From Fusarium oxysporum f. sp. lycopersici 4287 (Eukaryota > Ascomycota > Sordariomycetes > Hypocreales > Nectriaceae), in NCBI RefSeq assembly GCF_000149955.1, contig NC_030994.1, positions 2,037,071-2,101,070 of the forward strand: a stretch of DNA of 64,000 nt, given 5' to 3'. Under the pieces are notes generated by a model. It saw only the letters and a program-made list of their open reading frames with translations. It made no database searches and was not told the origin of the DNA. Numbering within the stretch: position 1 is the stretch's first letter; each line of letters begins with the position of its first letter. The translations under genes and the position numbers were made by a program. Shown here in pieces: positions 24,577 to 34,489 of the stretch.

Positions 24577-24605
24577 CAGGGGCTTCAACGGTGAAGAGGC
24601 CCCTG
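24577..24605. repeat. Inverted repeat / hairpin
   Basis: CAGGGGC pairs with GCCCCTG and TTCA with TGAA around an ACGG loop, with a 3-nt GAG bulge. This makes 11 base pairs in all. No U-run follows and no neighbouring gene ends here, so function is unknown. Confidence 0.55.
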
Positions 24606-25907
24606 TTTGGAAGCTTGATTGGCTGCCAGCCCTGGTAACTCCAACGACATCCTGGTGCGCCACCTCGAAAAAACATTTACCACCAAGAAATGTTCTGGCG
24701 ATGATCATAGCCTTTTGAAATCATTTCTCGGAGGACCCTGCTTTTTCTAGTGACCTACACGATGGCATTTACGGCGCAGTTAAATTAGCCAAATAGCCAG
24801 CATATCGGAATCAGTCGACAGCTCCGCCACTGCGCTCATGGCTTCAGGCTGGGGTTTCATGGGAAACAGCTTGCAATGGCGTCACCCGCTTGGACTACCA
24901 AGATGTGCCGCCTTCCTATCAGTTATATGCCCATACTCTTCGCCGCCAACTGATGGTGAGGTTTGGAATGCTGGGCACCACTCACCTTATCGCTCCACGG
25001 TGTTCCCCTTGCACTCTGCGTGAGTCACTATATATCTATACTTCAACTCGCACCCCATTCACTTGGAGGCTGCAGCAGTTGATGCCGTGATATTGCGAGT
25101 ACAGTGCTACCTACAGTACCTTTCTCATTGTGCAAGTCCTCTACGGAGCGGCCTTATAACATTCAACCCATGCTTGAGGCGGTTGGGCCACTCAAAGCGA
25201 CAAGTCGAACAAGTCAAGCAACCTCGCACCTATAGCCAGCTCAACCGTATCCTCAACTCAACTCAAGCTCAACCTCAGCTGTTAATCTAATACAAACGCT
25301 ACCTACCTCACTATCCTTGCGGTCCGTTTGCTCTTGGCTCGGTTTCGGAACCGTTTGTGTTCAGGCCTTTGCCAGCATCGTGACTGGTCACCAGTATAGG
25401 CGGGCGCTTAGCTCACTCAACTCAACCTCACTCTCGTACCCTAAGCGCTGCCGCCAGAATTGTCAAAGGCGTTTCTGTTACAGCTGATTTCTATTGGAAT
25501 TTGTTATTCATTGGATACTCTATTTGTGGAGTGAGTCAGGTATGTTTTGCGTCAAAGCTTTCTCAATCACTCTCTCTTATTGTTGCTATTCCCCTTCCTA
25601 TTGTTCTATTGTTCGGCCTTTTCTTTCACTCATACACAATCGCACTTCAACCTTGCACAATCAACATGGAATCATAGACGATAGACTGGAAATACTTTTT
25701 GCTCACGGCCGTCATTTCCTTTGTCCCATTTCTTTCATCTTTCATCTTGGGCTCTTTACCTAATTAATCTTTGTCCCTTCGTCGTGTAAATCATCATCAC
25801 ATCTCACTCGAACCCAGCCTCCTCTTCCTTCGGTCTTCGCATTTTTCTACTTATACAATCTCATACAAACTTAATCGTTTGCATTTACCAACAAACACAG
25901 ATTCAAG

Positions 25908-28106
25908 ATGTTCTCCTCACGGAAAGAAAACGACGACCCGCCGGTCTACCCGGCCGTACCCAACTCCCTCCGGTCAGAATCATTCGAAATGACCGAGATG
26001 CGAAAAGTTCAAGAAGCTAGAGCCGATACTGCTCCAAATATTACTCCCTACCTCAGCCTCAGAGCAAGGCTCTCCCAAATATGGATGAATCGCTGGACAA
26101 TTCTCCTCATCCTAGTCCTGGTCCGAGTCATGATCCTCATTGTCGATCTCAAAGAAAACGTCGGAGATGCCAAAGTCAAAGCCCTCTCCGCCTGTACCAA
26201 AGTCGAAGATGTTGGCAGCGCCATGGCCTCCATGCCTCATTACCTCTCTAGGGGCGTAAACGAACTCGCAGCCTCTGGAATCGAAAAGTCAGTCGATGCC
26301 ATGGTGTACTTGCTCGACCTGGTCCTTGTCGGCGTCAAGAACATGATCGTGTTCTACATCAACTTTCTAACTGCCACTTACGTGTGCCTGATTACCGCCA
26401 TGGTCCACGGCAGTCTGGATGTTGTTGCCGATGTCACTGAAGGGGCAACTGAAAAGTTCAACGGCGTGATTGACAAGGCTGTGGAAAAGATAGACAGCCT
26501 CTCCAAGGAACTTGAAGATGGCATTAATAAGGTCACCAAGGGAATTGAAGACTCTGTCTTTGGAGACCTTGTTCCCGATATCCCCAAGGTTGACTTCTCC
26601 AGCCCCGTCAAGGAACTAAAGGACTTTGACATCAAGTCCGAAGATTTCGTTAAGGATGTCCGTAAATTGGAAGACGATCTCCCTGACTTCCGAGAAGTCC
26701 AGAACTTGACGGAGCAAGCCATCTCGATCCCGTTCGACTTCGTCCGCAAAGCCCTCAACGAAACCTACGGCAATTACAAATTCGATCGGGATGTCTTCCC
26801 TCTCGCCCAGAAGAAGAAGCTGACCTTCTGTTCTGAGAACACTGCTCTCAACGACTTCTTCAACAACCTGTTCGAACTTATCCACAAAGCTCGAACCATC
26901 TTCATCGCTGTCTTGATTATTCTCGCTCTGGCCGCCATTGTTCCCATGGCTTGGCTTGAGATCAGACGCTGGCGGCGACAACAGCAGCATGCTCGTCTTA
27001 TTGCTCAAAACTCGTATGACCCTATGGACATTGTCTACATTGCGTCTCGACCCATGACGGCTACTGCGGGCATCAAGATCGCTTCGCACTTCAAGGGCAA
27101 GCGACAGATTCTTGTACGATGGCTTATCGCTTATGCAACATCCGTCCCAGCCCTCTTCATTCTGTCTCTTGCAATTGCTGGCTTCTTCTCTTGCTTTTGC
27201 CAGTGGCTTCTTCTCAAGGCGATTAGAGACCAAGTGCCTGCCCTCGCAGGTCAAGTCGGCGCATTTGCTGACGATGTTGTTGAGAACCTCGAAAGCGTTT
27301 CGGCTGAATGGGCCCATGATGCCAACGGCGTGATCACTGGTTTCAACAGTGAAATCAACAACGACGTCCTTGGCTATGTTACCAACGCCACGGATGCTGT
27401 TAACGACACTCTCAACACATTCATTGATACCATGAATGATGGACTTAACACTGTCTTCAAGGGAACCATCCTCCTTGACCCTATCAAGACAGTCCTTCAC
27501 TGTGTTATCGGTATCAAGATCGAGAGCGTGCAAAAGGGACTCACCTGGGTTCATGACCACGCCCAGGTCAACTTCCCACTCTTCGAAAACAATACCTTCA
27601 GCGAGGGTGCGAAGGACTCGGTTGAAGGTGACTCGGAGCTTAACACGTTCCTGGCATCCCCGTCGTCCGCCACTACTGATGAGGTCACGGGGGCTGTCAA
27701 GGCAGTTACAGATTGGCTTCACGGCAAACTGATCCAAGATGCTCTTATTTCTACCGGTATCCTTCTAGTGTATGTACTTGTTGTCCTCATTGGCACAGTA
27801 TGGACACTTGTCGGCATGGTCTCACCAGACAAGGGCCGCGCTGAAGGTGGTATGCGCTATACTGGAGACAACAGACCGGGCTTGAGTCCTTGTGTCGGAC
27901 ATCATGATCCCGCCAATCCCGATGGCGCAACACACTTTCCTCGTTTTGGGTCCTCCTCTGGCGAGATAGATCACTACAGAGAAGATGCAAGCAGGCATGA
28001 CGAGAAGTTCATGTCCGGTGCAACAGGGGCCCGTGCTACACAGGTGGACGGTCACCAAAGGAGCAGCTCCTACGGCTACTTAGACACGGCAAGCGGCAAA
28101 TACTAG
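25908..28106 (+). CDS. prm1: Plasma membrane fusion protein PRM1
   Basis: A single exon of 732 residues. PRM1 is a multi-pass membrane protein that helps plasma membranes fuse during mating or hyphal fusion in fungi. Membrane segments are visible at about residues 62-80 (TILLILVLVRVMILIVDL), 125-160 (MVYLLDLVLVGVKNMIVFY), 325-350 (IFIAVLIILALAAIVPMAWL), 405-435 (ALFILSLAIAGFFSCFCQWL) and 615-645 (LISTGILLVYVLVVLIGTVW). Two large extracytoplasmic loops between them are rich in predicted amphipathic helix and N-glycosylation sites. The C-terminal ~80 residues are polar and cytosolic. Length and layout match fungal PRM1. Confidence 0.93.
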   Translation: MFSSRKENDDPPVYPAVPNSLRSESFEMTEMRKVQEARADTAPNITPYLSLRARLSQIWMNRWTILLILVLVRVMILIVDLKENVGDAKVKALSACTKVEDVGSAMASMPHYLSRGVNELAASGIEKSVDAMVYLLDLVLVGVKNMIVFYINFLTATYVCLITAMVHGSLDVVADVTEGATEKFNGVIDKAVEKIDSLSKELEDGINKVTKGIEDSVFGDLVPDIPKVDFSSPVKELKDFDIKSEDFVKDVRKLEDDLPDFREVQNLTEQAISIPFDFVRKALNETYGNYKFDRDVFPLAQKKKLTFCSENTALNDFFNNLFELIHKARTIFIAVLIILALAAIVPMAWLEIRRWRRQQQHARLIAQNSYDPMDIVYIASRPMTATAGIKIASHFKGKRQILVRWLIAYATSVPALFILSLAIAGFFSCFCQWLLLKAIRDQVPALAGQVGAFADDVVENLESVSAEWAHDANGVITGFNSEINNDVLGYVTNATDAVNDTLNTFIDTMNDGLNTVFKGTILLDPIKTVLHCVIGIKIESVQKGLTWVHDHAQVNFPLFENNTFSEGAKDSVEGDSELNTFLASPSSATTDEVTGAVKAVTDWLHGKLIQDALISTGILLVYVLVVLIGTVWTLVGMVSPDKGRAEGGMRYTGDNRPGLSPCVGHHDPANPDGATHFPRFGSSSGEIDHYREDASRHDEKFMSGATGARATQVDGHQRSSSYGYLDTASGKY

Positions 28107-29181
28107 GAGTGTCGGAGCCCGATAGCCAGTTGAAGGATGATTTCCCTTGCAGTTTCTTTTTTTCTTACTCTGGCCCTGGCTGGACCCGCGCCGAGAGAGA
28201 CGATCCTTTTCAACTGCATGAAGCGATGACTATACGGAAGGCGTCAATATAACGTATCTTGGACATGGAGGCAACTCATATTTATTTCATATGTTTCTCA
28301 ATTGATATCCAGAAGGGAAAAAAAGGTAGTGGTCGTTGGATACTTAGTCTATGTTTCGTGTCTAAGGGATAGTCTTGGGTCTGGTTCGTGTTCTACATTG
28401 TTTGTGGTCATGATTTCAACCAGATTGTTTCTAGCCCTAGAATGACACAGTAACAACAAATTGAAGGCTACAATTGCAAATATGGCTGTGTATAGTGGTG
28501 TGTGATGCATGCGTGATGAATACATGGCTATTGTGACTGCATAACAGTGCGTAGACTCCCTTTGATCAGTGAAAGTTTGTTCTGTTTCTGATCCAAAGGG
28601 TCATTCCTGATGCTAATTCAGCCCTACATGTGGCTCTTTGTTACAAACTGCTTGGCGTCGGAGCTGCTCGACAAAGAGACTCCCTCGTATGTGCCTTAGT
28701 CTTCATGTGCATGATGACTGCAGCAAAGGTAAATGCTAGATAATACCCAATCGTAATGTCCGTAATTGCTTACATAGGTAGGAGCACAAGATATGTCACA
28801 CGATTCAGATGCCATGATGCAAGACCCTGAGATTGCAACCAAAGCTCCATCCAATGTCATGTTGATTGATTCCCCAATTAGGGAATTCCGGAGCCGAAGT
28901 GGGTGCTATGATGCTTGATGCAGGGCGGAGTGTGGGCGGAATATGCACCTGCGGGCGACTTGCATGTGCGGGAAGGAGCTAACGAGTCCAATGGCTCAAT
29001 TGCAGGTGGCGGAACTCGTTCTTCCGGAATCGGTGGCGGAGAATGAGAATGCAGTCACCAACAAACAACCCTCGCCTCAATTCTTCCTTTCTTTCTTTAA
29101 AGATCACCACGTCCTCCCTAGGAATTTCCTCCTTTCAATCTCCATATCATTTCTAGGACCAGAGTCGATAATCAATTCGCT
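28107..29181. other. Intergenic
   Basis: 3' region of prm1 and promoter of the tryptophan synthase gene. AT-rich with no convincing frame; the 28943-29338 open frame simply runs into exon 1 and intron 1 of trp synthase out of phase. Confidence 0.6.
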
Positions 29182-31661
29182 ATGGACGCTATCAAACAGA
29201 CTTTCAGGCGCTGCAAGGAGCAGAACAGGGTCAGTACACCAAATTCCCGTCATGACTGCCCCTCCGCGGGGTAAAACGGCGAGAATACCAACTTTTGCTG
29301 GAGGAACAAAGAAACTGACAATGACTCTTCTCTATTAAACAGTCTGCGCTGGTAACATATGTCACTGCTGGTTACCCCAAGCCCGAGGACACACCCAACA
29401 TCCTCCTGGCTCTCGAGAAGGGTGGCGCCGGTAAGTTTTCCTCGGCTCAATGACGCCTGTGAACTGTACTAACCGAGTCGCAACTCTAGACGTTATCGAA
29501 GTCGGTGCGCCGTTCACCGACCCAATTGCCGATGGTCCTACGATCCAAACTGCCAACACGGTTCGTACAGCACCAATCGCTTCGATTAGGCAGGAATTGA
29601 CTGGTTTAGATCGCTCTCGAGAATGGCGTCACAATCGAGTCCACACTGGCGATGGTGAAGGAGGCCCGATCTCGCGGTCTCAAGGCCCCCGTTATGCTTA
29701 TGGGATACTACAACCCTCTTCTAAGCTACGGTGAGGAGAAGCTGCTCCAGGACTGCCACTCCTCTGGTATCAATGGCTTCATCGTCGTCGACTTGCCTCC
29801 CGAGGAGGCTATTTCCTTCCGAAAGCTCTGCAACAAGGGCCGGTGAGTCAAAACGCCCAAATCGACCTGAGCACAATACTGATTCTATACATAGTCTCTC
29901 ATATGTTCCTCTTATCGCTCCCGCTACATCAGATACCCGAATGAAGATTCTCTGCCAGCTCGCCGATTCATTCATCTACGTCGTTTCCCGCATGGGCGTC
30001 ACTGGCGCTACCGGCACTCTTAACGCGAACCTTCCAGACCTTCTGGAGCGAGTGAAGAAGTACAGCGGCAACAAGCCCGCCGCTGTCGGTTTCGGTGTCA
30101 GCACTCGAGAGCACTTCCTAAGTGTCGCTACTTTGTCAGACGGTGTCGTCGTCGGCAGTCAGATCATCACCACCATCAAGAATGCCGCTCCCGGCCAGGC
30201 TCTTGCCGATGTCGAGAAGTACTGTGCCTACCTATCAGGTCGCGATTCCGATGAGAACACAAGAGAGGTTGGACTTGTTGAGGCTGTTGCTGGTGCTAAG
30301 GAGCCCAGCGGCGAGAACGTTACCGTCAGTGGTACTGTCACAGATGCCGATATCACTGCCGAGGAGGACAGCGCCCTGGTTGCTCAGCTCGCTGCTCTTC
30401 ACGGCAAGATCCCCGAGCGATTTGGCGAGTTCGGTGGTCAGTACGTTCCTGAGAGTCTGATGGACTGCCTGTCACAACTGGAGGATGGATTCAATGCGAT
30501 CAAGGACGACCCTTCTTTCTGGGAGGAGTACCGATCTTACTACGAGTACATGGGGCGACCCGGCCACTTGCACTTGGCTGAGCGACTCACTGAGCACGCT
30601 GGTGGTGCCAACATCTGGCTCAAGCGTGAGGATCTGAACCACACTGGTAGTCACAAGATCAACAACGCTCTGGGACAACTTCTCCTTGCTCGAAGACTCG
30701 GAAAGAAACGCATTATCGCTGAGACTGGTGCTGGTCAGCACGGTGTTGCTACCGCTACCGTTTGTGCCAAGTTTGGTATGGAGTGCACAGTTTACATGGG
30801 AGCTGTAAGTTTAAGCCTATTCGCTGATCTGAATATCGTCACTAATGCATTGAATAGGAGGACGTCCGACGACAGGCCCTCAACGTATTCCGTATGCGGC
30901 TTCTCGGCGCCAAGGTTGTTGCTGTCGAAGCTGGCAGCAAGACTCTTCGAGACGCTGTCAACGAGGCCCTCCGCGCTTGGGTCGTTGACTTGGATACTAC
31001 CCACTACATCATCGGTTCTGCCATCGGACCTCACCCCTTCCCTACCATTGTCCGAACCTTCCAGTCAGTGATCGGTAACGAGACCAAGCAACAAATGCTC
31101 GAGAAGCGAGGCAAGCTTCCCGATGCTGTTGTGGCTTGTGTTGGTGGTGGCAGTAACGCTGTCGGCATGTTCTACCCCTTCGAGAATGAGCCTACTGTCA
31201 AACTTCTGGGTGTTGAGGCAGGTGGTGACGGTGTTGATACCGCCAGACATAGTGCTACTCTCACTGGTGGTTCCAAGGGTGTCTTACATGGTGTGAGGAC
31301 ATATGTTCTCCAGGACAAGCACGGTCAAATCACTGAGACACATTCCGTTTCCGCTGGTCTTGATTACCCCGGTGTCGGACCTGAGCTGAGCTCTTGGAAG
31401 GACAACGAGCGAGCCAAGTTCGTTGCTGCCACTGATGCTGAGGCATTCCTTGGCTTCAAACTCATGAGTCAGCTCGAGGGTATCATTCCTGCTCTTGAGA
31501 CTGCTCACGGTATCTTTGGTGCCATTGAGCTTGCCAAGACAATGAAGAAGGGTGAGGATATTGTCATCTGCCTGAGTGGCCGTGGTGACAAGGACGTGCA
31601 GAGCGTCGCTGATGAGCTGCCCAAGTTGGGCCCCAAGATTGGTTGGGATCTCCGTTTCTAG
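29182..31661 (+). CDS. Tryptophan synthase, bifunctional alpha-beta fusion
   Basis: Six exons: 29182-29229, 29343-29430, 29490-29560, 29610-29842, 29895-30804 and 30858-31661, giving 717 residues. The N-terminal alpha domain splits indole-3-glycerol phosphate (catalytic Glu and Asp in [17 protein letters not shown]; phosphate loop GFGVSTREH). A linker of about 60 residues leads to the beta domain, which joins indole and serine using PLP. The PLP Lys is in [13 protein letters not shown], and the phosphate-binding loop is [11 protein letters not shown]. This is the last step of tryptophan synthesis in the cytosol; the fungal enzyme is a single chain (N. crassa trp-3, yeast TRP5). All introns are short with canonical borders. 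Confidence 0.97.
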
Positions 31662-31817
31662 ATTAAAAGTGATACCATGTTTGGATTATGTAGCAACCAT
31701 TGAAATGACAGCATGAACAAAAAAGTCTTTTCTATCGTGGCTCTGGCGGGTTGGTGATACAATGGTTGGAAGGCGTTGAAAATGGGGGGTTTTGGTACAT
31801 ATTATACATAAGACATT

Positions 31818-32585
31818 TTACACCGTAATCTTTTGCTCGCCTTGTGTCTTTCTGGCTTCCATCTCTGCATCGAGCTCCTTGAATAACAGGGCCTCGTCCT
31901 CATCTGACAGCTCTTGAATGCCCTCCAAATCAGCCAAATCCTCGTCACCCAACACAAACTCCTGCGCCAGAAGTTCGCCCAGCGTCGCTTGACTACGCTT
32001 GCTTAGGGGCCCCGGAGTAGCGAAATCGAGCGCATACTGAATAATATCATCCCGGTCCTCAATCTCCTTGGGCGGCATACCCAGAACAATACGCTCCTCG
32101 TTAAACCGCTTCTGAATATCCTTGGACTGCATGAGTAGCCACCTCAAGTTCCAGCCACCGGGGCCAAGCTCCTTTATCCTGGCGGGCTTGCTCTTGAGAA
32201 GATATTCCTGGAGACCACCCTCTCGGCGGATGGTCTTGAGAACTCGGAGTGTGAGGCGGGTCTTGACGTTGGCTTGTATTGCGGGTAGCCTGAAGACCTT
32301 GACGTGAACGTTTGGACGCCAGAATCGACGGGCCTTGTTGTTGTACTTTTCCGCAACAGTGTTACCGAAACGAATTCTCGCTGAGCCGTATAGACCCTTG
32401 TTGGACTGCTTGTAGACTCTCCGCTCGCCATAGGGGTATGGGGGGATCAGACGGTTGGGCAGAAGATGTGACTTGATCGTCTTGGTCTGCTGAGGAAGAG
32501 TTGTGCTGAATAGTCGAGCGGGAGTCGCTGTTGATGATGAGGCCAGGGCCCTCAGAGCCGGCCGAGCGGGGGCCCAGGACGCCAT
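31818..32585 (-). CDS. Mitochondrial large-subunit ribosomal protein bL28m
   Basis: A single exon of 255 residues. A mitochondrial presequence is evident at the N-terminus (RPALRALASSSTATPARLFS). The bL28 core lies around residues 60-140: GLYGSARIRFGNTVAEKYNN, ARRFWRPNVHVKVFRLPAIQ, VKTRLTLRVLKTIRREGGL. In bacteria bL28 is a small protein; the acidic C-terminal extension (ELSDEDEALLFKELDAEMEA) is typical of fungal mitoribosomal versions (yeast Mrpl24). The true ATG is at 32585; an open frame extends further upstream but is outside the family match. Confidence 0.88.
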   Translation of the reverse strand: MASWAPARPALRALASSSTATPARLFSTTLPQQTKTIKSHLLPNRLIPPYPYGERRVYKQSNKGLYGSARIRFGNTVAEKYNNKARRFWRPNVHVKVFRLPAIQANVKTRLTLRVLKTIRREGGLQEYLLKSKPARIKELGPGGWNLRWLLMQSKDIQKRFNEERIVLGMPPKEIEDRDDIIQYALDFATPGPLSKRSQATLGELLAQEFVLGDEDLADLEGIQELSDEDEALLFKELDAEMEARKTQGEQKITV

Positions 32586-32946
32586 GATATTCGTTATCGA
32601 ATCTCGGAGTGTGATTTTCTGGTTATATACGAGACATCGGCCTTCAATTGACGTCGAGGCGGGCGGAGATTTTCGAGCGCGGAGTGCCCCCTTCGAGATG
32701 CGCTGATCGTCGACGATATCAATGACCTTTTGGAGTTGAGATTTTTGGGCTGTCGTTGTTCGGAGGGGCGTGATGTTCCGGCGCCGGAGACGTGGGCCGT
32801 TTAACTTGAGGGAATTGCCCAATCAGGTGATTTCGTGGTGTCTTCGCGATGGGATCCACTACAGCTTCACTATCAACAAAGCAAACAATGAGTATTTGTT
32901 GACAGCGGGATCTGACCTGATCTGACCTGATCTGATCTGATATACG
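32586..32946. other. Short divergent promoter between bL28m and the next gene
   Basis: 361 bases serve two divergent genes. The only marked feature is a 10-nt tandem repeat (32911-32940) ending six bases before the plus-strand ATG. No gene seen. Confidence 0.65.
32911..32940. repeat. Tandem 10-nt repeat TCTGACCTGA next to a start codon
   Basis: Two perfect TCTGACCTGA units and one TCTGATCTGA variant lie in the 5' leader, ending 6 nt before the ATG at 32947. Confidence 0.85.
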
Positions 32947-34071
32947 ATGGCCATGTTTCCTCCTGTGGAAGTCTCTGTTCTTCAGAATAATCCTGATTTT
33001 GCGAATCTCTATAGTAAACTTACTAATCTTGTACTTAATCCTGATGGATCGACTAAGGAGGATCCCAGAGCTAAAGAGCGAGCTGCAGTTCGAGAGGTGA
33101 GACTACTCCGTGGTTATCGTTTCAATAATGGTGTTGTATTCTGACTTGGGGTATAGGAACTCAACCGCAGGCGTCTTGTCTGCGCGAAACAACATCTCTT
33201 AACTCTCGCCATCTCATCAGCAACACCATCAAGCACACCGCCCGTAACAAGAGCTTCCTCCCGCCTACGAGCACCTCAAAATCAACAACCTACAGAGTCA
33301 AGATCGCAATTACAGCAACAGCCTTCGCTTCCAGAACCTCTACTTGATCTTCTTCTCATCCTCCCTCCACTTCTCGACGCCAACAATCCGCCTCTTCCTC
33401 AAGATACCCTCCAGCTCCTATTCGCCCATCCTCCCCTTTCAGACCTTGAGACTCTCCTTCCAGCTCTTGCACCAGTCATCGCATCGAATTTACGGACCTG
33501 GGCATTAGGTCTTGCACGAATCGCTCATCCGTCTACGAATCCATCCTTTCTCCATCGACATATTGCTTCGCTGCCAGCTACCCTCACGTCCTGGCGTTCT
33601 GACCTCACAGCTGCAGAAGCAGATCTGAGCACTCACCGGTTACGCTCCCTGGCCGCGTTGACAACTCTTCTTCAGTCCGCCAGCAATGCTTTGAGTCTTC
33701 TCGTCCGCGCTCTTGAAGTAAAGCACGGCGTTGTAGCCCGCAGTCTTGAGCTCCGCGCCGCAGATGTCGCCCTTCAAGCTCGTCGTCACGACGCCGATGC
33801 TGCTATAGCTGCTGCCTCTGTGCGCCGCGCGGTCTACACACCCGAAGCAATTGCTGCTCTGAAGAACTATGGCGCGCACTTGCGCGATGCTAGAATGCGA
33901 GGTGAGGAGCGCATTCGCGGTCTGCAGGCTGAGTTGGGAGAGTACGGCGTCGGTGTTGATGGCGGAGAGACAAAGGAGAGGAAGATGAGGGAGATGTCGA
34001 GGGTATATCGGGACATGGCGAGACAAATGGATGAAGTAAAAAGAGACCTGGACCGACTGAACCAGGGTTAA
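32947..34071 (+). CDS. Conserved helical protein of unknown function
   Basis: Exons 32947-33096 and 33157-34071 with a 60-nt intron give 354 residues. The N-terminal segment (PPVEVSVLQNNPDFANLYSK, then RAAVREELNRRRLVCAKQHL) reads smoothly across the splice joint. A Pro/Ser/Gln-rich linker follows, then a Leu-rich middle (LLLILPPLLDANNPPLPQ). The C-terminal ~150 residues are Ala/Arg/Leu-rich helix with heptads (RSLAALTTLLQSASNALSLL, then MSRVYRDMARQMDEVKRDLD). No membrane segment, signal or catalytic motif is visible. This resembles subunits of spindle, kinetochore or tethering complexes in style only. I do not recognise the family. Confidence 0.7.
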
Positions 34072-34489
34072 CGAGGGGTGGTAATTGTGAGACACAATGT
34101 GTTTCAAACTATTCACGCTGTATGAAAGATAATGATGGCACAAGAGCGGCGCGAATTGCTAGCATACCTTAGACTTAATACCTACTTAGATCGAATGTAT
34201 ATATCTTCACATTTCCAAACTCAGTATGAGGTGCTGGAGAGGTAGCGAACGCATAGAACGTCTTCTATATAGGTTACTCGTACATGTATTTTCAGATTCT
34301 CTTCGTCTCGTCATTAGTTCTCCAAGTCTGATACTAGACTTGGGCCCTAGACTTGGGGTATTTTCAATCCATCCGACCCGACAGCTTTCATGGCCGTAGC
34401 TGTCTTTTTGCATCCAAGAGATCACTTTTCAAAGCAGTGTGATCACTGGACGCACATCCTTCTCATTTTATACTCTGGTCATTTCGTAT
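34072..34489. other. Intergenic between convergent genes
   Basis: 3' UTRs of two converging genes. AT-rich, no gene seen. Confidence 0.6.

Larger units (their letters stand above)
23061..25907. other. Intergenic, about 2.8 kb, divergent promoters
   Basis: Long gap between the methyltransferase and PRM1 starts. It contains a bulged hairpin (24577-24605) and a (CTAT)n tract (24297-24310). From ~25500 a pyrimidine-rich leader with short upstream reading frames leads into PRM1. No frame has domain-like sequence. Confidence 0.5.

Noticed and set aside
26616..27737. 373-codon minus-strand frame over PRM1
   Set aside because: Antisense shadow of PRM1; composition simply mirrors its codons.
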